Below are positions 36,953-56,817 of a stretch of DNA of 64,000 bases, in pieces; the first letter of the stretch is position 1, and every line of letters starts with the position of its first letter. The notes beneath the pieces were generated by a model. It ran no database searches, was not told where the DNA came from, and was given only the letters and a program-made list of their open reading frames with translations. Origin of the DNA: Batillaria attramentaria (Eukaryota > Mollusca > Gastropoda > Batillariidae); NCBI GenBank assembly GCA_018292915.2, contig JACVVK020000209.1, positions 956,001-1,020,000 on the forward strand, given 5' to 3'. Both the position numbers and the translations under genes were made by a program.

Positions 36953-37427
36953 ATAGGAAGGGGGGAGGGGGCAAGGGAGGAGGAAAAGTCAACAGGAAAT
37001 TGAGAGGAGGTAAGCGGCCGGACTGGTGAGGACTGGACCCCCCACTGAAGATGGAGAGGTATTATCACTCCCAGCATGTCCCTCACAGCTCCATGGTCGG
37101 TGCGAGGGAATCTGATTTTGGTCCCCTCAAAATGCATCCAGGTTGTGCAGTGGCCAGTGTGCACATCTGTTTCGGTCTTGGCGACCTCTCCAGCACACCA
37201 GTGATCACTCTTTCCGTACACTCTGTGGGGCACAGAGTCTCTCACGACCCACCGAAATGGGACTGCACTCTGGAGTCTACTTTTCATACAGTCGGAGTTT
37301 CTCTCCCTTGCAGCGTCCACTTACCTAACCGTTCCCTTCGAACAACATTCAAGAGTTTGAAAAGGACGCCGAAGCCACAAAACTACAAGCCGGTGACCCT
37401 GCTCCAACCAGTACCATCCCATCTAGT

Positions 37428-45927
<8,500 letters not shown>

Positions 45928-45975
45928 CGTGCACACCGGTACGTCTCTGACTGAAGCTGAAATATTTCTGCTCTT

Positions 45976-47080
45976 CTTGGCCACACCGGTGCTTGAGGGA
46001 TGAGCCTCGCGTACTTTTTTTCTTCCCCCAGTTACCGAAGTCAACACAACGCCTGCTTTAAAGGGTCCTCACACGCTGTGATTCTGCAGGTCTACCAGCG
46101 GCGAAATGCCCTCAGAGCCAATTAAATCCCGCTTGTAGCGGGCACTCCCCGCAGACACCGCCACGACGCCAGTGAATACAGCACGGTCCTATTTCTTCCT
46201 CGCCACGCCAGCAAGTCGCCGCTGACCGTATTTTGTTTACTGGAACGCTTGGTCGGTAGTGCAGCTGGCAGCCAAAGTGTGTTGCAACGTATGACGGCAA
46301 CGCTCCGCGCAATATGCAAGCGAGTGCCTCGCAGGCATTCTACGTCTGACAAGGCCTTTAATACCTGTGCCCACGCACAAACGTACGCGTCCGACTGACT
46401 CTTAAAAAATTCATGCCCGTCTTCGTCACTCGCGGGCTGTTTTTCGCGTACTCCTTGTCCAGTCACCTAGATTACCGAAGTCACAATAGTCTTGTCAGTT
46501 CCCTTGGCCGTGGGGCAGGACGTGCCTGACTGAAGCTTACAAATTCCTGGCCTTCTTCGCCATTCTGGTGTTCGAGGGATGCACTTTGCGTGCGTTATAT
46601 CCAGTCATGTCCATTATCGACGTGAAACTAGCGTCTGTGTACGTTCCGTGGGCCGCGCAGACCGAAGCTTAAAATCTCAGTATGCTTGTCTGACATGCAA
46701 CAACATTGATGAAAACATTTCATCGACTGTACAACCCGTACACTTGTGTCATGATAAAACAGACCACCGCCAAGACTCGCGTCGCGATAATATCGCCCTA
46801 GGTTAGTTTCTGAAGCGACGCCGCTGGCTGGGTTGGTCTATTTACAGGAAAAAAATGGACAATAGAAAAAGAGGTCGTATTTGTCTAGTATTAGAAACCA
46901 CACCCAAATGGAACATAAACTCGCTAGTTTCGTTGGCGACATTTTACCCTCCATTCAACGCGCATGCTGTTATTTTAATAAAAATTCTTGCCACTGTTCA
47001 CCACGCTGGTACTCAAGGGAGGAGATTCGCGTACTTCGTCCAGCATCCATTACCGACGTCAAAACAATTACTACCTCAGT
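45976..47080. repeat. Diverged repeats upstream of the galectin-like gene
   Basis: Four related segments start near 45950, 46385, 46535 and 46985. Each runs roughly CTGACTGAAGCT, TTCTTGGCCACACYGGT, GAGGGATG, CGCGTACTT and TTACCGAAGTCA, with many differences. The first overlaps the 5' end of the gene. No protein is recognisable across them. Whether they are promoter repeats or old mobile DNA is unclear. Confidence 0.55.
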
Positions 47081-47942
47081 TCCCGGGGCGAAAGTGAGGG
47101 TGAGGTTGTTGAGGTGTGGCATACCTGGCCTCCTCATTCTGTTACGTGTACCGAGTTCTTCCTCCACGTGATGTAACACAATGGATGTAAATATAAACAA
47201 TCGTTCAGAACCGTTTATATCAGTGAAAGGGTGCAAAGTAACCTACACGTCCGTGTTAAATAAGTGTGCGGAAAGGATTATTTTTTTGACTCGGTCATGT
47301 TTGTTTACGGGAGTGTCAACTAAACGCGATTATCGCTCAACGTATTGTAGGCTCCATTACTCAAATCTACTGGGGCATGTGTTGACACTGAGAAAAAAAA
47401 AACATGGCGTCAATGAAAAGTATAAAATATGGCATGGCTTTATTTATTTTTTTTTTTTTTCAAAAATGTTCGATCGTATCAGGTCCTTGTTCTGTTGAAG
47501 CCTCCAGCACAGGGGAAGAGTCTGTTTTTACTGAAGGATGATTGTTGACGCAAATTTCTAGACATACATAGCACAGAGGCGGGTTGGTTGGTTTTTTTTT
47601 TGTTTTTTGGTTTTTTTTTGGCTGTCCCCGCCGCACGCACGGGATTTTGTCAACAATGTCTCTGGCCAGAACAGTGAATCTACAGCAAAATGTTGTTATT
47701 ACAAGCACTGTCATTGTTACATGCGGATTATCCTCAGCCATTCCTAGCATAAAAACCGTCACCCTCTGGCAACAGAGAATTAAAGTCATCATAGACGGAA
47801 TGTGGATGATCCTGGGAGTGTTCAGCCTAGAAATACCAACACCACCAACAACAACAGCAACAACAGCAACGACAACAACAACAGCAGCAGCAACACCAAT
47901 AACAGCAACACCACCACTACCACCACCAACAACCACATCATA

Positions 47943-47975
<33 letters not shown>

Positions 47976-48996
47976 AACAGTAGCAATAGCAACAGCAGTG
48001 ACAGCAGCAGCAGCAACAGCAGCAACAGCAACAACAACAGTAGTAACAGCAGCAACAACAACAACAGCAGCAACGACAACAGCAACAACAACAAAAACAA
48101 CAGCGACAACAACAACAACAACAGCAGTAGCAACAAACTCTAGTCAATAATCATGTTTGCTGGCTGAACTTTAACCTAATCACCTAAACGCCGATTTTCC
48201 ATCCATGCACCTTCATTAACTAGTATCAAACATGTGCCCGTCGTTTGGTCAGCGTTCTGAGCCTCAGTTCCCTCTGTCCTGCCCACGGACTGGGCTACTC
48301 TCCAACCCATGGTCCCAGTAGACTGCCCACTTTAACGATCGATGGTAAGCTCACACAACATACTCTCAGTCAGTACTGCTTATTTCCGACTGCTTTCAAC
48401 TGCGAGTTGCTTCATGGAGTATTGTGCCGATCTGCTGCCAAAAGCAGGTAGTCATATGTATGCAGAGTGGCAAACTGACATGACCCTTGGGGCGGGACAC
48501 CGAATGAATACCATAGTTTGCATCTTGTGAAGAATGCATCTTCCGTATCGCCATAATGGAGACACTAACTTATTGATCTGGGCTGACTGTCGGACACATA
48601 ATCCTTGCGGGCCAGGCCAAACGCAGACAATACAATCCATTTCGCCCGGTTGTTTGTGGTTTTTCTTTTGTTTTTGTTGTTTTTTTTGTTTTGTTTTCTA
48701 GTGGGGGAAATAACTGACGGAGTCCCCGGTTGTGGGAAGCAGTCAAGCAGAAGCAAGCCAATGCTGCTTTGACTGATATGTTAATTGTATATGTATATTT
48801 CATCGGTGTTGGAAAGTTTCCAAGATTTGTTTATGTCAGCTGAAACTAATGGTGACTGGCGCGGGGCGCGACAGCGACCAGGCATTCACATACATATTTA
48901 ATGAGGCCAGGACACACAGGCCTCCTTCAGTCTGGTCTCTGTACAGTTTCTGTTTTGAGGACAAGAGGAACTGCCTGCCTGCCTGCCTGCCTGCCT

Positions 48997-49081
<85 letters not shown>

Positions 49082-49210
49082 ACATCATTTTCATAACATA
49101 CAGCTGGGATCTCGATAAAATGAGCTGAGGGGAGGGTGGGGGGATGAGTATTTACAGATAGATAGAGTTGCGTAAGCAACAAAGACCATTTCGTAGCTAA
49201 TTAACTAAGA
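47081..49210. other. Region without recognised gene, including a 310 bp (CAA/CAG)n tract
   Basis: An imperfect trinucleotide array of CAA, CAG and AAC fills about 47825-48136 and gives poly-N/S or poly-L frames. (TGCC)n(TC)n(AC)n lies at 48968-49079. T- and A-rich stretches lie at 47390-47460 and 47590-47620. Nothing else is identifiable. Confidence 0.7.
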
Positions 49211-49214
49211 GGGA

Positions 49215-49570
49215 GAGAAGGCTGACTGGAAGAAGTGGGTTTTTAGTTTGTTTTTAAAAAACTGTGAAAGATGGAGACTGACGCACATGTAGAGGAAGTG
49301 AATTCCAAACTCTCTGGACCTGGTACTGAAAGGACCTCCTGCCAAATGTAAGTTTCACACGGGGGATGGTGAGAATTTTTTTCTGAACTGGACCGGAGAG
49401 TTCTTGGCGGGTCATAAGCGGTCAAACAAGATAACAAGTATGCTGGCAGTGTACCATCGACGAAGCGATAGGCAAGGGTTGCGAGTTCAAATTCTATGCG
49501 CAGTTTTACAGGGAGCCAATGCAAATCCTTCAGAAGTGGGGTAGCATTATTAAATAGTAAATGAACAGTC
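49215..49570 (-). mobile_element. LINE 3' ORF fragment, CR1/L2-like
   Basis: The minus strand encodes LLKDLHWLPVKLRIEFELAT, LAYRFVDGTLPAYL and, in a second frame, VWNSLPLHVRQSPSF and LKTHFFQSAF, the standard C-terminus of this retroposon group. Frame changes show decay. It abuts the left edge of segmental duplication copy B. Confidence 0.85.
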
Positions 49571-50114
49571 TGTATTAAAACGCCTGTCAAAATTACACTG
49601 GACACGTATTATTAACTCCTTCTACACCGACACGACCATCATATGTCTGACATCAGCTGCCTGGAGCCCCCGCAATGTCACCAAGGCGCCTTCTTTTTCA
49701 TTTTGGTAATTCCTTTTACCTCATAACCGGCATAGAAAACGTACAACGGTAACAAACGAAAACGGAAACCGTGTCTACGGGAGTTCACTCCAAGACAACT
49801 TGGTAAAGGCTAGCAACGGTGAAACAGAACAAAGATTTCGTACACAACTGACTTACGACTATATATAGTTGTAGCGCGGCAGTGGGGACACTGAGAAATC
49901 TTGTTACGACTACAGACTATAGCTCGGGCGAAATGAGTTAAATGTAAAGGATGAACAAACACTTCAAAGGTCCTGATAGGTGCCCGATGTTGATTTTTGA
50001 GTGTGGATAATAATTTAAGTATTAGGCTTTATAGCGGCATCAGTTCTAGTATCAGGCAGTATCAGACTGAGCAACTTCGAAAAGAACATTGATCTGCAAT
50101 TCAGACATGCATAC

Positions 50115-50345
50115 CGGTTGTACAAAACCAATGAAGAACTTGACGACAGCAAAAACGATGTAATTTGGAGCAAGTCCAGCCACAAGACTGAACACCAGCA
50201 TCAGTAACTGTGCGATGACGATGACGCGCTTTCGACCGTACCGGTCCGAGAGGGCAGTAAAAGCGAGAGAACCCAGTCCAAAACCAAGGGAGAGAAGCGT
50301 CTGGGTCAGGCCAGCGAGAGGGGTGCGGTCGCACACCAAGTCAAA
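50115..50345 (-). CDS. SLC22 copy B exon 3 with MFS signature
   Basis: 231 bases, FDLVCDRTPLAGL to FIGFVQP, including LSDRYGRKRVIV. It keeps D in V-C-D-R, as in most SLC22 proteins, where copy A has N. Confidence 0.88.
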
Positions 50346-50655
50346 CTGTAACAGATGGAGGATCCGAACTATGAAAGATGACTATGAAACTATGACGTCA
50401 AACTGAACACAGATAATGACGTCAATTTGTACAAGGTAATGAGGTCAAACTGAAACAGATGGTGACGTCTCACTGTAACAGACGATGGCGTCAAACTGTA
50501 ATAGTCACAATAAACACAACCTTGTGCATTTTCCATCCATGTTGGCTTTGGTTTTTGTTATGCAGAAGTAAGAATTAAGCACGAAGAAGCACCAGCGTTT
50601 CACGTTCTCGTTTACACATGGGAATGGGCCAATGTTTGGTTGGTTGGTTGGTTGG

Positions 50656-50730
<75 letters not shown>

Positions 50731-51366
50731 GCTGGTGTTGTTGTTGTTGTTTTACCTCTGACACAATGGACGTATCTCGAGGCCTGTCGTACTGCATGCC
50801 AAATACACAAGGATACTCTGTAATGACGACATCCGTGGTAGAATTGTGAGTAACGGTGATAGTGCACTCTCTGTAGTGCACACTGGTTGCGTTAAGCCAG
50901 ACATCCTGGGATACCAGCATGGAGATATCACTGTAGTTTGTAGGGGGTGCACATCGATGGGTGACGTCTTGTCCTGAACAACGAAATCGAAAAAAAGAAT
51001 CGAAAGAACATCATCTACATCAGCGTGTGTATTGCTGCACTGGTGTGTTGTGAGAACGCCTGCCAAGAGTTCATTCAAAATCTTCAGGCGTCACATTATC
51101 GATAACTCTTGAAGGAACTCTGCCGGCCTACCCTTCAAACTCCCTTACAGTCCACCAAACAGCATGCACTCTTCGTTCTTCTCATGAAAAACTTGAAAGT
51201 TTCTCGTCGAAACCTCAAAACAGTTGGCGAGGGCGCGTTTAGCTTTGCTGCTCCGTCACTCTGGAACGCACTACCTGTCGGTCTGAGAGACCAGTCGGAC
51301 ATAGATCGTTTCAAGTCTGTTCCGGCTGGCTTTCGACTAAGCCCACTTACCTCCTCCTGATTCAGC

Positions 51367-51460
<94 letters not shown>

Positions 51461-52236
51461 CGCTATGAGTTGCTTTCCTGTGAGATTAAGCGCTAGATTA
51501 TTATTATTATTGTTATTATTATAACCCGGAATCGGATCGGAAACGCAGCTCCAGCGCCTTCAACAGGTACAGATTGTGGCCGCAAGAATTGTCGCCTGGC
51601 CTACAAAGGTTCTTGTCTACAGTAATTATTGATTGCCTTTCTTTTATATAGAGCTTTGTACCAAAAAGAAAAACAAGGCTGAAGCAAATGCCTTGCTAAA
51701 AGAACGTTTACAAAACAGGGTCATCGCCAAATTTAAACGGTAAAGAGAAACAGCAACACCAACAGCAACGATGACAATTTATTTGATTTGTTCCGAAAGC
51801 AATTGTAAGTACCTCACGATATACAGAAGATGCGTGCTGTGTGGAATATTTACAAGAAAATGTTTTCATCTAATACCTGACACATCTAATGAGTAAGAGT
51901 GGGTTTTTTGTTGTTGTTGGTGTTTTGTTTGTTTGTTTGTTTGTTGTTGTTTTTTTCTGTTATGTCATACAGACATGTAAAACCATGGTTGCTAAGATAA
52001 AAAAGTGTTTAAATCTTATGACGGCGAGTCTTATATGAGTCAAACAGACCTGTGAAGACATAGCTGAAGAGTTGGTAAGCGTCAGACAGGTAGCCAAAGA
52101 AGAAGACCACCATCTGGACCACAGCGAACACGCCGCACGGACCCAGCGCGTGCAGAACAGGGTCTATCTCCACATGGTCGTTCCCCATTATAGGCGAACT
52201 ATGAAGAGTCGTAAATGTCGTAACACTCAGGAACAC
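50115..52236 (-). CDS. SLC22-type transporter, copy B, exons 1-3 only
   Basis: Gene-level entry. Exons 52050-52236, 50756-50973 and 50115-50345 match copy A exons 1-3 in length, phase and nearly all residues. All splice sites read except that the exon 3 donor is CCG|GTATGC rather than CAG|GTATGT. Exons 4-9 were not found downstream on the minus strand; the next genes there are the galectin-like gene and, at 33 kb, an orphan SLC22 last exon. The visible product would be about 210 residues: helices 1-4 and the large loop, not enough for transport. Coding conservation despite decay of flanking repeats could reflect recent duplication alone. It is best treated as a partial gene. Confidence 0.85.
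50657..50726. repeat. (TG)n microsatellite, SLC22 copy B intron 2
   Basis: About 35 TG units, the shorter counterpart of 26715-26820. Confidence 0.95.
50756..50973 (-). CDS. SLC22 copy B exon 2, extracellular loop
   Basis: 218 bases. It differs from copy A in very few residues (for example H-Y-R-E for H-Y-G-E). The donor is GTAAAA, stronger than copy A's GTGAAA, and is again followed directly by (AAC)n(AC)n. Confidence 0.88.
51105..51362 (+). mobile_element. LINE 3' ORF fragment in copy B
   Basis: Encodes FSFAAPSLWNALPVGLRDQS and a shortened tail. The Trp codon lost in copy A is intact here, while an internal deletion removes the LKTHLF segment, so each copy has decayed independently since duplication. 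Confidence 0.8.
51371..51459. repeat. (GT)n microsatellite, SLC22 copy B intron 1
   Basis: About 44 GT units at the place of 27468-27553. Confidence 0.95.
52050..52236 (-). CDS. SLC22 copy B exon 1
   Basis: Same length and donor as copy A exon 1. Differs mainly in the first 20 residues; VEIDPVLHALGPCGVFAVVQ is identical. Starts at 52236 or at the ATG at 52188 (M-G-N-D-H). Confidence 0.85.
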
Positions 52237-52294
52237 TGTTGCATTTAAGGGTAATTTACTTTAAACGCGCATATTGCAAGAGAACTTCACATTT

Positions 52295-52915
52295 GCCAAT
52301 AATCCTCAGTGGACAATAATCCTTAGTGGACAACAATCCTTAGTGGACAACAATCCTTAGTGGACAATAATCCTTACTGGACAATAATCCTTACTGGACA
52401 ATAATCCTTACTGGACAATAATCCTTAGTGGACAACAATCCTTAGTGGACAATAATCCTCAGTGGACAATAATCCTTACTGGACAATAATCCTTAGTGGA
52501 CAATAATCCTTACTGGACAATAATCCTTACTGGACAATAATCCTTAGTGGACAATAATCCTTACTGGACAATAATCCTTAGTGGACAATAATCCTTACTG
52601 GACAATAATCCTTAGTGGACAATAATCCTTAGTGGACAACAATCCTTAGTGGACAATAATCCTCAGTGGACAATAATCCTTACTGGACAATAATCCTTAG
52701 TGGACAATAATCCTTAGTGGACAATAATCCTTACTGGACAATAATCCTTAGTGGACAATAATCCTTAGTGGACAACAATCCTTAGTGGACAACAATCCTC
52801 AGTGGACAATAATCCTTACTGGACAATAATCCTTACTGGACAACAATCCTTAGTGGACAACAATCCTTAGTGGACAACAATCCTTAGTGGACAACAATCC
52901 TTAGTGGACAATATT
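52295..52915. repeat. 17 bp minisatellite upstream of SLC22 copy B, about 36 units
   Basis: The unit is CCTTAGTGGACAATAAT with variants CCTTACTGG and CCTCAGTGG that recur in higher-order order. It begins about 60 bp 5' of the first ATG and is about 2.5 times longer than in copy A. Confidence 0.96.
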
Positions 52916-52930
52916 CTTTGGTAGAAATAT

Positions 52931-53611
52931 GTAATTTTTACATCTAACCGAAAAGCATCTCACCTACAGCTGTTTATCCCATTAATGCTTGAATTTTTAT
53001 TTTTTGTAAAAGTAGTAAAAGCACATTACATTTAATGCAAAATGAACATATCGAACAGTAATTGTGAAAATTTTCTTTATTTCTTGAAGTTAGCATGCCT
53101 ATAAGTGGCGTCCCAAAAATGGGACGCTAGGCACGAGAGGGTAGGGGTTTTCCACACATTACATGAAGACTCCAAGATGAGACAGGGAGGCTTTACGTTC
53201 TTGTTTTTAAAGTCATATGAATTAATCTCGAACAAAACTCCATATACAAGGCAAAAAAATGGGGCATTGGATCGAACATGGACGTGTAGGTGGAGACTTT
53301 GATGATGAAATTAATAAAGTGAAACCTAATGCAACGGGTTTACCACAAAATCTTCTAACTAGACGGATTAGATCATGTTATAGCAACACGTGCATTTAGG
53401 AAGAAATCAAATTATTTGCTGACTCTCAATCGACAATGCACCAGTCATTTAACTCTCTCCATGATAAGGTCCCCATGGGCCGGGGAAATCGGGTGTACCG
53501 ATTTCTGCGCCAAAACCACTAGGCCGAACAGGATCATCACTGTGCAAGCACCTGTCGCACAGCTGGACAGAACGCTAAAAGCTTCAAAACGCAAATAAGT
53601 GGAATGCATAC
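52931..53611. other. Unassigned region between duplication and MITE
   Basis: Short plus-strand frames (53105-53302 and 53416-53598) contain peptides I do not recognise. No splice-supported gene could be built. Confidence 0.4.
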
Positions 53612-53614
53612 TTA

Positions 53615-53999
53615 GGGCCCTCTCACACTAGCGTCAAGCGTGCGCGACGCGGCAAGATTTCTGTCGCAGGCATCAAGTTTCCCTGCGCGTTCTAGTGTGA
53701 GACCCCTTGCTGCGGGTCTCGTCCGCAACGAAAATCTCTGTCGCGGGCCGATAGAAAATGTTCTATTCTTGCGACAATGACGCGCGTAAATTATTCCTAT
53801 CAGCCAATCAGAAACGAGTATGAGCCTGGCAGGGGAACTTCATCTTCTTCGGATGATCCGTACGACGCCATCTGGTAAAAACTTTTGCAGCTGTCTACGT
53901 CACGCTAGTGTGAGAGCACGATGGCGACGTGGGTAGCGACACGCACGCTCGATGTGCCAAGCGTTGCGCGCGTGGCGTTACGCTGGTGTGAGAGGGCCC
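53615..53999. mobile_element. PIF/Harbinger-like MITE, 385 bp
   Basis: Ends GGGCCCTCTCACACTAGCGT and its near-perfect complement are flanked by TTA at 53612-53614 and 54000-54002. A 3 bp TWA duplication and GGGCC-type ends are characteristic of PIF/Harbinger. The interior is GC-rich with no ORF, so it is non-autonomous. Confidence 0.88.
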
Positions 54000-54002
54000 T
54001 TA

Positions 54003-55765
54003 AATATATTTTTGATATATATCAGTACTGAACTTGACAGATTGTATCACCAGATAAGTGGAATACGCAGGTGAAATACATTTTTTGTGGAAAAATTTTG
54101 GAATAGCTATGCAACTTCGAAAGCATGTAAGTGGGGGATATGCACTAAACAGCTGGAGAGAAGTAGCCTTTCCAACATCATTTTCTGCGTGTTCTCGTCG
54201 AGGAATGTGCTTCGGGATGTTGGAAATGCGAGTTGAAATATAATTTACTGTACATATTTACCCTAGTGGCGGTTTCCCGAGGTGACTTTCAAGTGCCTGT
54301 ACTTCTTTTCAGGTGGGGACCACGGACAGAATTAAAGTAACATATACACAGAGAACGTATACAAAGTATGGAACTTTTGTCCAGTCTGTAATTACGTATC
54401 TGTGAATTTGTTCTCGTCGAGCACTGTTCACATTGCAACTGCTTCTGGTGAAACTTAGGAGCCCATTGCTACCCCAAGCTGATGTAAGTACGGCATATTG
54501 TCACATTCGAGTGGCATTGTTGTTTGGTATGATTTTGACCTCTGTAATTTGATCTTTTTTATGTATAAGGACGTGATAACCTCAACAATTTGATCCCCAT
54601 GCGTGGCCTACACGTAGCCACCCACAACTTGAGTAAACTGTTGTATGTATCAGTGTAATCACTTCACGGCTCATATCAGACCTTTTCGCGTTTTTTTTTC
54701 TCGGCTAGAATAATCCATCAATGTTCTTGTTTATTCACAACATCAGTCTTGCATTGAAACTGCTTAAAATTACAGATATTTTGTGTGCAGTAAAGCGTAT
54801 GTGGCGAATTCATTGAATATGTCACTCGTGTTACAATAGTTGTTTTTTTTTCCCTTAAATCAGAAGTAAAATAAAGCCAACTTGTTTGTGCCAGCTATAG
54901 CATCAAAGGAAGATCTAACAATTTATCAGGGGTGTACAACCATCTTTGCACACAGTTTCAAGTTTAGAAAGAAAAAGTGTACTTTTTGTTGTGACTGTAC
55001 TTTTGTTGGATACTTTCAATATGAAAACAAGAATGAAGGAGTCAGAAAACCTTGCTCATTATTTTTGTGCATGTGCAGGGCACTGAATACTTTTAAGCCA
55101 CACAATGTCTGTTTAAAGAAATAAGAAGAATTCCGGTGAAAAATCAAAACTTCAGTAGTAACACGAGTGACATAACAGTAACACGAGTGACAAGCAACAA
55201 CACGAGTGACGTTTTTATTTTGTAGGTTGAATTCTTCTTGCATTGCAAAGAAAGGAAACGCGTGATCAACGGGTTTGAACAAAATAAAAAGAGTGAGTAA
55301 CACTGAAGTGTCTGCTGGCACTGTCTGTGCAAATCCAAACTACAAAACGAAACGAAAAACTGACACTGAAATATGCCTTGATCTCTTAAGGGGAATGGCA
55401 GTAAAATATCCTTCCCTCCCTTACCTCACTGTTTTGTATTTCGATCTCGGCATAATGTCAATCCGGAAACAGAACTGTACTTAACTGTTAATTTCATTGA
55501 CCTCTTCACTGAAGGTCCAGGCACTCTACCGGAGGAGGCACGTTCACTGTTGAAATGTGATTGGTGCATTCGGGACGCACCGTGTCCTTTCTTTCATGAC
55601 CACCAGAGGAGCCTGGCTGACATGTACAGTTTCCTTGCCTAAACGCATGCCCGGAATATATTCTGTATATATATATATATACAGAAGGCATTTTTGACTG
55701 AATGTTTGCCACCAGTTTCGAGACCTTTTCCCAAGTTGTGTTCATTTAGATAGTCCTCTTCATTA
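54003..55765. other. AT-rich region, no gene recognised
   Basis: Short frames without family resemblance. Three short repeats of AACACGAGTGAC lie at 55158-55210. An AT-rich inverted repeat (TTCTGTATATATATATATACAGAA) read in two halves lies near 55662-55687. Confidence 0.45.
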
Positions 55766-56560
55766 TATATCCAGACTATTAACACCCGTCTTCAGCGTGC
55801 TGTTAACAAAATCTCCACCTGATGTCACAACAATGCTATGGTCCTAAACCCAACAAAGACCAAGAGTATAGTTATTAGTACAAGACAGAAACATCAGCTT
55901 GATGCTTTGTCACTCAGTTTGTCCCTTAGTGACAAACCCATCTGCCAGGTCACTTAGCATCGTCTCCTCCGGATAACTATAGATAGCCAGCTTAAATGGC
56001 ACTCACACTTGAACAACCTTATTCAAAATCAAGACTAGATCAAGAATAGATCTATACAACCTTATTCAAAATCAAGACTAGATCAAGAATAGATCTATAT
56101 AAATCCAGCCTGTCTGTCTCGGGGGCAACGCTGTGGAATTCATTGCCACATAATATCACAGCAAGGGCAACACTCGCAGGTTTTAAAGAGGATCTCTTCA
56201 AGTATTTGCTATCCTCATTGTAAGCACTCGTCACCTAACCTTCTAGCTCCAGACCAATGCATGTACGTTCGCACAATTTAGCCCACTATAGACAAGTGGA
56301 CAACATGGGGACATTGCCAAACGCCCCGTGTTTGACTTCGTCTTGGTCTTAGTCCTGTTGCTAAGGCTACTGTTGCTGATTTTTGTTTTATCATTGATTG
56401 TGTACATAATAGCTTGATTGCCTGTGTATCTCAGCCCTGTACTATCCTTTTGTTCGTTTGTGTGTATATTTGTTGTTGTTGCTGCTGTTGTTGAATAAGT
56501 CTTTGTGGCTTGCGCGGCTTTAAGCCATAAAAACTCACTCACTCACTCACTCTGCTGTTG
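55766..56560 (+). mobile_element. Decayed LINE 3' part, CR1/L2-like
   Basis: The frame shows RLQRAVNKIST, a stop in place of Trp, then MVLNPTKTKSIVISTRQKHQ, RITIDSQLKWHSH, and after a gap SLSVSGATLWNSLPHNIT with FKEDLFKYLLSSL and a stop. It aligns by eye with the end of the intact LINE at 58618-61443 but lacks a middle portion. A 47 bp stretch is tandemly duplicated at 56009-56103. The tail AGTCTTTGTGGCTTGCGCGG then (ACTC)n at 56500-56552 is shared with 33795-33840. Confidence 0.85.
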
Positions 56561-56669
56561 TTGTTACTTTTGGTTTGCTTTTCCGTGTGCTTAATACTCT
56601 TGTGCTTTTGTACTACCATTCTGTCGTATGTAGTTTAGTGTTCAACGGCAAGTTTGAAAAACGGTTATT

Positions 56670-56760
56670 GTAGTCAAGTCAAGTCAAAATACTTCATTTA
56701 TCCCCGTAGGGCAATTCATGCGGGCGAGCATAAGACATATAAAAGAAGTTAAGATCACTA
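56670..56760 (-). mobile_element. LINE/SINE 3' tail with (TTGAC)n
   Basis: On the minus strand, GGGATAAATGAAGTATTTTG runs into (ACTTG)n, a retroposon 3' end of the same kind as at 33440-33540 but another subfamily. Confidence 0.5.
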
Positions 56761-56767
56761 AATTCAT

Positions 56768-56776
56768 ATGATTGTA

Positions 56777-56817
<41 letters not shown>

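Larger units (their letters stand above)
49550..52930. repeat. Segmental duplication, copy B of SLC22 5' region
   Basis: Direct-orientation partner of 25330-28610, 24.2 kb away. Differences include a larger upstream minisatellite, a roughly 85 bp insertion at about 51625-51705 absent from copy A, shorter microsatellites and small deletions near 50390. Confidence 0.92.

Noticed and set aside
47802..48143. Asn/Ser-rich or poly-Leu ORFs in the CAA/CAG tract
   Set aside because: Low-complexity trinucleotide array that is open in several frames on both strands.
52295..52915. Regular 17 bp repeats as a CRISPR array
   Set aside because: Units are contiguous without unique spacers, the genome is eukaryotic, and the array is a minisatellite.
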